Below the pieces are notes generated by a model. The model had not been told where the DNA came from. It did not search any database and was given only the letters and a program-made list of their open reading frames with translations. 19,573 nt of DNA from Pseudomonadota bacterium. Its GTDB lineage: Bacteria; Pseudomonadota; Alphaproteobacteria; Acetobacterales; Acetobacteraceae. Positions within the stretch are counted from its first letter, which is position 1; each line of letters starts with the position of its first letter. The stretch spans positions 1 through 19,573 of the forward strand of contig JAJXSZ010000018.1 in assembly GCA_021784255.1 (NCBI GenBank), given 5' to 3'. Positions 15,434 through 19,573 of the stretch are shown piece by piece. The position numbers and the translations under genes were made by a program.

Positions 15434-15720
15434 CGACGCTCGACACACGCCCGCGCCTCGACGACCCGGACCTCGCCTTCGAGAGCCTGGTCGAGGCGCA
15501 CCGCGATCTGACGGCGGAGCAATCCCGGCGGTTCGATGCGCGGCTGGTGCTGCTGCTGGCCAACCATATCGGTTCCGTTACGGTACTGCGCGCGGCGATC
15601 ACGGCGGCGCGGGCGACGGCGTGGGAGCCAGCCGAGGCGCCGCCGGCAGGCGAGGCGGCAGCGTCGCAGACCGGCCCTGCGACGATGAGGCTTGCATCGG
15701 CGCGTGCGCCGAGATCATGA
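15430..15720 (+). CDS. DUF2783 domain-containing protein
   Basis: This 96-residue protein starts at an ATG overlapping the hydroxylase stop (ATGA). Residues about 10-62 match DUF2783: LDDPDLAFESLVEAHRDLTA, then EQSRRFDARLVLLLANHIGS and VTVLRAAITAAR. Small proteins of this family are typically encoded beside aromatic FAD monooxygenases, and their function is undefined. The tail from residue 65 on is Ala/Pro-rich and probably disordered. Tight coupling suggests it assists or stabilises the hydroxylase; that is inference. It is followed 21 bases later by hisF with no visible terminator. Confidence 0.82.
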   Translation: MTTLDTRPRLDDPDLAFESLVEAHRDLTAEQSRRFDARLVLLLANHIGSVTVLRAAITAARATAWEPAEAPPAGEAAASQTGPATMRLASARAPRS

Positions 15721-15741
15721 AGCTCGTCCGGAGGTGCGCCA

Positions 15742-16530
<789 letters not shown>

Positions 16531-16532
16531 GC

Positions 16533-17084
16533 ATGGCCAAGATCACGAAGAAGAAGCGCGCACGCGCCGAGGCCAAGCTGGCAAAGCCACTCAAGGCGAT
16601 GGTCGCCAAGGCGGCGAAGAAGACCACCGGGAAAGGGGCCAAGGCGGCCCGGCCGATCGCCCCCAAGCGGGTGGTGAAGACGCTGCGTGCGCTCGGCGTC
16701 ACCATGCCGCCACCGCAGCCGGCCGCCGCCACCGCCGAGGTGCTGGAGCGGCTCTGGGGCGTGGTCCTGAGCCGGCGGGACGCCGACCCCAATCTCAGCC
16801 ACTCGGCGCGGCTGCTGTCGCGGGGGGCGGCGAAATGCGCGCAGAAATTCGGCGAGGAAGCCGTCGAGTGCCTGATCGAGGCGGTGGCCGGCAACCGCCC
16901 GGCGCTGATCGCCGAGAGCGCCGACGTGCTGTATCACATGCTGGTGATGTGGGTGGCGAGCGGCGTGCGGCCTGAGCAGGTGTGGACGGAATTGCAGCGC
17001 CGCGAGGGCATGTCCGGCATCGCCGAGAAGGTCGGGCGGGCGGCGACGCGGCTGCTCGGCGCGCAGACGACGAAGATTCCCTGA
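16533..17084 (+). CDS. hisE: Phosphoribosyl-ATP pyrophosphatase HisE with Lys/Ala-rich N-terminal tail
   Basis: This 183-residue protein ends in a normal HisE domain (roughly residues 68-175), which hydrolyses PR-ATP to PR-AMP in the second step of histidine synthesis. Signatures are KFGEEAVECLIEAVAGNR and the metal-binding ESADVLYHMLVMW. Typical HisE has about 90-110 residues, so the first ~60 residues are extra. Within residues 1-50 there are 14 lysines and 4 arginines but only one acidic residue, as in histone H1-like or nucleic-acid-binding tails. The ATG at 16533 lies two bases after hisF; its ribosome site is weak (GAAGG at 16517-16521). An internal ATG at 16704 would give a protein of ordinary length (126 residues), but no clear ribosome site precedes it. 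Confidence 0.92.
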   Translation: MAKITKKKRARAEAKLAKPLKAMVAKAAKKTTGKGAKAARPIAPKRVVKTLRALGVTMPPPQPAAATAEVLERLWGVVLSRRDADPNLSHSARLLSRGAAKCAQKFGEEAVECLIEAVAGNRPALIAESADVLYHMLVMWVASGVRPEQVWTELQRREGMSGIAEKVGRAATRLLGAQTTKIP

Positions 17085-17101
17085 GCTTCCCCGAGGTTTC
17101 C

Positions 17102-17485
17102 ATGCCGGTCAGCGGCCACGGCCCCTATGATCCGCAGAACATTTTCGCGCGCATCCTGCGCGGCGAGATCCCCTGCCAGCCGGTGTTCGAGAACGAGGTG
17201 GCGCTGGCGTTCCACGACATCGCGCCGCAGGCACCGGTACATGTGCTGGTGATCCCGAAGGGCGCCTACGTCTCCTTCGCGGATTTCTCGGCCGAGGCCC
17301 CGGCCGAGACCGTGGCGGCGTTCTTCCGCGCCGTCGGCGAGGTCGCCAAGGCGCTCGGGCTCGAGGCCGCCGGCTACCGGATCCTCGCCAACATGGGGCC
17401 GCACTCGGGCCAGGAAGTGCCGCATTTCCACGTCCACATCCTGGCCGGGAGGCCGCTCGGCGCCAGGCTGGTGGCGGGTGGCTGA
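17102..17485 (+). CDS. HIT family protein (histidine triad hydrolase)
   Basis: This 127-residue protein has the histidine-triad fold. The N-terminal NIFARILRGEIPCQPVFENE and the triad GQEVPHFHVHILAGRPLG (H108, H110, H112) are clear. Members act as nucleoside phosphoramidases or nucleotidyl hydrolases of the HINT branch; the physiological substrate is usually unknown. GAGG (17093-17096) precedes the ATG by five bases. It lies 17 bases after hisE, a neighbourhood I recall as frequent in alphaproteobacteria, so co-transcription with hisFE is likely. Its stop is four bases from that of the convergent permease gene. Confidence 0.95.
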   Translation: MPVSGHGPYDPQNIFARILRGEIPCQPVFENEVALAFHDIAPQAPVHVLVIPKGAYVSFADFSAEAPAETVAAFFRAVGEVAKALGLEAAGYRILANMGPHSGQEVPHFHVHILAGRPLGARLVAGG

Positions 17486-17489
17486 GAGC

Positions 17490-18365
17490 TCACGCGCCGC
17501 GCGTCGCGACCCACAGGCCGGCGAGGACGCAGACGGCACCGGCCAGCGCCATGGCACCGAAACCCTCGCCGAGCAGCACCGCGCCGAGGGCCAGCGCGGT
17601 GATCGGCCCGAGGCCGAGGAAGACGGTGACGTGGGTCGCCGGCGCATGGCGCAGCGCCCATAGCCAGGCGATGTAGCCGCCGCCGCTGCTGGCGCCGATG
17701 AACAGGACCGCGAGCCAACCGGAGGAAGCAAGCCGCGGCAGGCCGTGCAGCAACGCTTCCGCAACGACCGCATAGGACGCCAGTGCCACCACGGACGCCG
17801 CCATCGCCAGCGCGCCGACCGCAACGGTATCGTAGCGGCGCAGGTAGGGGCGGTAGAGCACGCTGCAGATCGCGCCGACGAGGGCCGAGCCGAGGACCGC
17901 AAGGTCGCCCAGGCCCGGCGGCTGCGCCAGCGGCGCCTCGAGCGCGAGCGCGATGCCCAGCATGGTGAGCAGCACGCCGCCGGCCTTGCGCGCGGTCAGC
18001 CGCTCCTGGCCGATCGCCGCGGCGAGCAGCATGGTGAGCAGCGGGAAGGCCGAGAAGACGACGGCACCGCGTGCGGCGGGGATGCTGCGCAGCCCCCAGT
18101 TCAACAGCGCGATGAGGACGCCGAACTGGCCGATCCCGAGCAGCGCGACCGGCAGCAGGTCGCGCGCCGCGAAGCCGGCGGGGCGGCGCGCGAGCAGCAC
18201 CGGCAGCAGGCAGAGAAACCCGATCGCATAGCGCAGCATCGCCAGCGTGGCGGGCGGAACCTCGCTCGCGACGAAGCGGGTCGCGACCATCGCGGCGCCG
18301 ACCTGCACGCCGGTCGCGGCGGCAGCGAGCAGGGCCGCGCGGGGCGCCGGCTCCGTGGCGCTCAT
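17490..18365 (-). CDS. EamA/DMT-superfamily permease
   Basis: This 291-residue membrane protein has two EamA repeats, with about ten hydrophobic helices in all. The first repeat includes PATLAMLRYAIGFLCLLPVL, NWGLRSIPAARGAVVFSAFP and the helix before GVLLTMLGIALAL. The second includes GYIAWLWALRHAPATHVTVF, LGLGPITALALGAVLLGE and the terminal VCVLAGLWVATRGA. Family members export or import metabolites, and the substrate is unknown. ATG 18365 (MSATEPAPRAALL) is preferred over a TTG at 18401 because it begins four bases after the upstream MarR-GNAT stop, whereas the TTG would overlap that gene by about 30 bases. The arrangement implies co-transcription, so the permease may be controlled by the fused regulator. 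Confidence 0.9.
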   Translation of the reverse strand: MSATEPAPRAALLAAAATGVQVGAAMVATRFVASEVPPATLAMLRYAIGFLCLLPVLLARRPAGFAARDLLPVALLGIGQFGVLIALLNWGLRSIPAARGAVVFSAFPLLTMLLAAAIGQERLTARKAGGVLLTMLGIALALEAPLAQPPGLGDLAVLGSALVGAICSVLYRPYLRRYDTVAVGALAMAASVVALASYAVVAEALLHGLPRLASSGWLAVLFIGASSGGGYIAWLWALRHAPATHVTVFLGLGPITALALGAVLLGEGFGAMALAGAVCVLAGLWVATRGA

Positions 18366-18369
18366 CGCG

Positions 18370-19308
18370 CTAGAGGTCCCGCTCCCAGTTCTCGCCGACA
18401 AGATCGTGACCGAAGCTGTGGTGGCGCTCCGACTGCACGAGGCGGAAGCCGGCGCGCTGATAGATGTGCCGCGCCGCGGTAAGGATGTCGTTGGTCCACA
18501 GCGTCATCCGCCGGTAGCCGGCGGCGCGCGCGAAGGCCAGGCATTCTTCGACGAGACGCGCACCGATGCCCAGGCCCCGCGCCGTCGGCTCGACATAGAG
18601 CATGCGCAGCTTGGCGAGCTGATCCGCGGCGCGGACGACGAAGACGGAACCGGCCATCTCGCCCTCTCGCTCGGCGATCCAGCAGCGCTCGCGCACGGGA
18701 TCGAGGTTGCGGATGAAGGCGGCAACGATCTCCGCCAGCAGCGCCTCGAACTCGCCGTTCCAGCCATATTCCTGCGCATAGAGCACGGCCTGGCGCGACA
18801 CGACGAGGCCGAAATCGCCGATGCGCGGCGGGCGCAGGATGTAGGGCACGCGTGGCTCGGCGTCCTCGCCGAGCAGGCGCTCGACGCTGCTCAGCGCGGC
18901 GACCAGGCGGGTGCGTCCGTCTGGCGGCAGGCCCGCGAGCATCGCGTCAACTTCCTGCTGCGAACGCGCGTCGATCGCGGCGTAGGCGGCGCTGCCAGCC
19001 GGGGTGAGCGAGATCAGCGTCTCCCGCGCATCGCGCGGCGAGGTGTTGCGGACGATGAGGCGGCGCTCCTCGAGCCCGCGCAGCAGGCGGCTGACATAGC
19101 CGGGGTCGAGCGCCAGCGCCGCGGCCAGGCGCGCGGCGGTCTGGCCCTCGCTCTGCGCGAGCTCCCAGACAATGCGTCCCTCCGGCAGCGAGAGCGGACC
19201 ACCGAGCAGCCCTTCCTGCAGCACCCCGATGCGCCGCGTGTAGAAGCGGCTGAAGCGGCGCACGGCGGCGACGGCTTCGTCGAGCGGCGCGGGTGTTGGT
19301 GATGACAT
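18370..19308 (-). CDS. MarR-GNAT fusion: helix-turn-helix regulator with N-acetyltransferase domain
   Basis: This 312-residue protein joins two domains. Residues about 8-145 form a MarR winged helix: DEAVAAVRRFSRFYTRRIGV, then LSLPEGRIVWELAQSEGQTA, recognition helix ALDPGYVSRLLRGLEERRLI and wing SPRDARETLISLTPAG. Residues about 155-312 form a GNAT acetyltransferase with the acetyl-CoA loop YVEPTARGLGIGARLVEECL and a C-terminal IYQRAGFRLVQSERHHSFG. Such fusions are widespread in bacteria; they may sense and modify a small molecule, but targets are seldom known. ATG 19308 (MSSPTPAP) is preferred; earlier in-frame TTG/ATG codons (19344, 19338, 19332) fall within or at the edge of a perfect palindrome that looks like an operator. 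It precedes the EamA permease in one likely transcript and is divergent from thiC. Confidence 0.92.
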   Translation of the reverse strand: MSSPTPAPLDEAVAAVRRFSRFYTRRIGVLQEGLLGGPLSLPEGRIVWELAQSEGQTAARLAAALALDPGYVSRLLRGLEERRLIVRNTSPRDARETLISLTPAGSAAYAAIDARSQQEVDAMLAGLPPDGRTRLVAALSSVERLLGEDAEPRVPYILRPPRIGDFGLVVSRQAVLYAQEYGWNGEFEALLAEIVAAFIRNLDPVRERCWIAEREGEMAGSVFVVRAADQLAKLRMLYVEPTARGLGIGARLVEECLAFARAAGYRRMTLWTNDILTAARHIYQRAGFRLVQSERHHSFGHDLVGENWERDL

Positions 19309-19331
19309 CGTTGCCACGATCACACGAATCA

Positions 19332-19344
19332 TTGCCATTGGCAA
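19332..19344. promoter_or_regulatory. Perfect palindrome, candidate operator of the MarR-GNAT gene
   Basis: TTGCCATTGGCAA has perfect 6-base arms (TTGCCA / TGGCAA) around one central base. It lies 24 bases upstream of the preferred MarR-GNAT start and just before a TTGACA hexamer (19358-19363) on the plus strand. A MarR-type dimer binding here would autoregulate its own gene. The size fits MarR operators; binding itself is inferred. Confidence 0.5.
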
Positions 19345-19393
19345 CTATTTTGGACATTTGACAGGCCGGCTGGTCCCGCCGCACAGTTAAACA

Positions 19394-19480
19394 ACCGAGG
19401 GGCGCCCCGACGAAGGGGCTGAGAGGCCGCTATCCGCGGCAACCCTTTGAACCTGATCCGGTTCGTGCCGGCGGAGGGAC
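19394..19480 (+). promoter_or_regulatory. TPP riboswitch (thi-box)
   Basis: The conserved core is clear: CTGAGA (19419-19424), GAACCTGAT (19449-19456 and flanking bases) and GCCGGCGGAGGGA (19467-19479). The P2 stem can form from AGGG near 19398 and CCCT (19443-19446), the P3 stem from CCCC/GGGG around 19404-19418, and a P3a hairpin from GCCGC/GCGGC (19426-19440). The aptamer binds thiamine pyrophosphate and represses the downstream thiC. The outer stem is weak and the exact ends are approximate. Confidence 0.95.
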
Positions 19481-19522
19481 GGGAACGTGTCAATTCCCTC
19501 GCCCGAGCGAACCGCAGCGAGG
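19474..19522 (+). promoter_or_regulatory. Candidate expression platform of the TPP riboswitch (alternative hairpins at the ribosome site)
   Basis: GAGGGA (19474-19479), at the 3' edge of the aptamer, can pair with TCCCTC (19495-19500). The overlapping CCTCGC (19497-19502) can instead pair with GCGAGG (19517-19522), which covers part of the thiC ribosome site GAGGAG (19519-19524). The two pairings are mutually exclusive, as expected for translational control. There is no U-run, so control by termination is less likely. The model is inferred by eye. Confidence 0.4.
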
Positions 19523-19530
19523 AGATGTCC

Positions 19531-19573
19531 ATGACCGTCCAACAGCGTCCCGCCGCCGTCACCACCGGCCCGA
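19531..19573 (+). CDS. thiC: Phosphomethylpyrimidine synthase ThiC, N-terminal fragment
   Basis: Only the first 14 codons are in the window (MTVQQRPAAVTTGP). The VTTGP segment is characteristic of the ThiC N-terminus, where it is commonly followed by I-x-GSRK. ThiC is a radical-SAM iron-sulfur enzyme that converts AIR to HMP-P for thiamine synthesis. Placement directly after a TPP riboswitch supports the call strongly. ATG 19531 is chosen over ATG 19525, because GAGGAG (19519-19524) is at proper distance from the former and touches the latter. The gene continues beyond the right edge. Confidence 0.88.
   Translation, partial: MTVQQRPAAVTTGP

Noticed and set aside
13757..15448. Minus-strand open frame of 563 codons opposite the FAD hydroxylase
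   Set aside because: The hydroxylase on the plus strand has all its family motifs; the antisense frame shows only compositional bias.
16934..17902. Minus-strand frame over hisE, the HIT gene and the permease gene
   Set aside because: It overlaps three well-supported genes and shows no conserved motif.
19358..19390. TTGACA at 19358 as the -35 of a thiC promoter
   Set aside because: The -35 hexamer is perfect, but no acceptable -10 lies at 16-18 bases; the nearest A/T-rich hexamer (TTAA around 19387) is spaced too far.

Overview
The window is about 19.6 kb of very GC-rich, densely packed bacterial DNA. Codon use favours G/C at the third position, and stop-start overlaps of the ATGA/GTGA type are frequent. 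The gene sets (heparinase-like gene with rpe and rsmB, hisF-hisE-HIT, a TPP riboswitch ahead of thiC) and a candidate FNR/FixK-type box suggest an alphaproteobacterium, most likely Rhodospirillales and possibly Acetobacteraceae. The taxonomic call is inference from gene content, because no rRNA is present. I see no tRNA, rRNA, transposase, CRISPR array or phage gene. No gene-free stretch exceeds 300 bases; the longest is the roughly 220-base leader before thiC, which holds the riboswitch.

Left part (1-7488), mostly minus strand. The end of a plus-strand gene, perhaps a methyltransferase, converges on a heparinase II/III-family gene that overlaps rpe. A plus-strand gene for an unrecognised exported protein (2580-3353) lies between rpe and rsmB and has a candidate FNR/FixK-type site upstream. 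Next come rsmB, a TetR regulator, and a translationally coupled pair of SapC-family protein and agmatinase-family ureohydrolase, which ends in a hairpin.

Centre (7489-15720): a likely aromatic-compound uptake and catabolism region. A complete LivKHMGF-type ABC transporter operon runs on the plus strand. A MarR regulator is encoded opposite it. Divergent from marR is a short operon: a metallo-beta-lactamase-fold protein lacking part of its usual metal site, an FAD-dependent aromatic hydroxylase of the MhpA/PheA type, and a DUF2783 protein. A near-palindrome sits exactly in the spacer of the candidate promoter of this operon, as expected for a MarR operator. The likely logic is import of an aromatic acid, ring hydroxylation, and release from MarR repression by substrate or product. 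No ring-cleavage gene is present in the window, so the pathway must continue elsewhere.

Right part (15742-19573). hisF, hisE and a HIT-family gene follow the DUF2783 gene by only 21 bases with no visible promoter or terminator. hisA, hisH and hisB are not beside them. HisE carries an unusual Lys/Ala-rich N-terminal tail. Converging from the right are an EamA/DMT-type permease and a MarR-GNAT fusion protein, the latter with a perfect palindrome just upstream of its start. The window ends with a clear TPP riboswitch and the first 14 codons of thiC.
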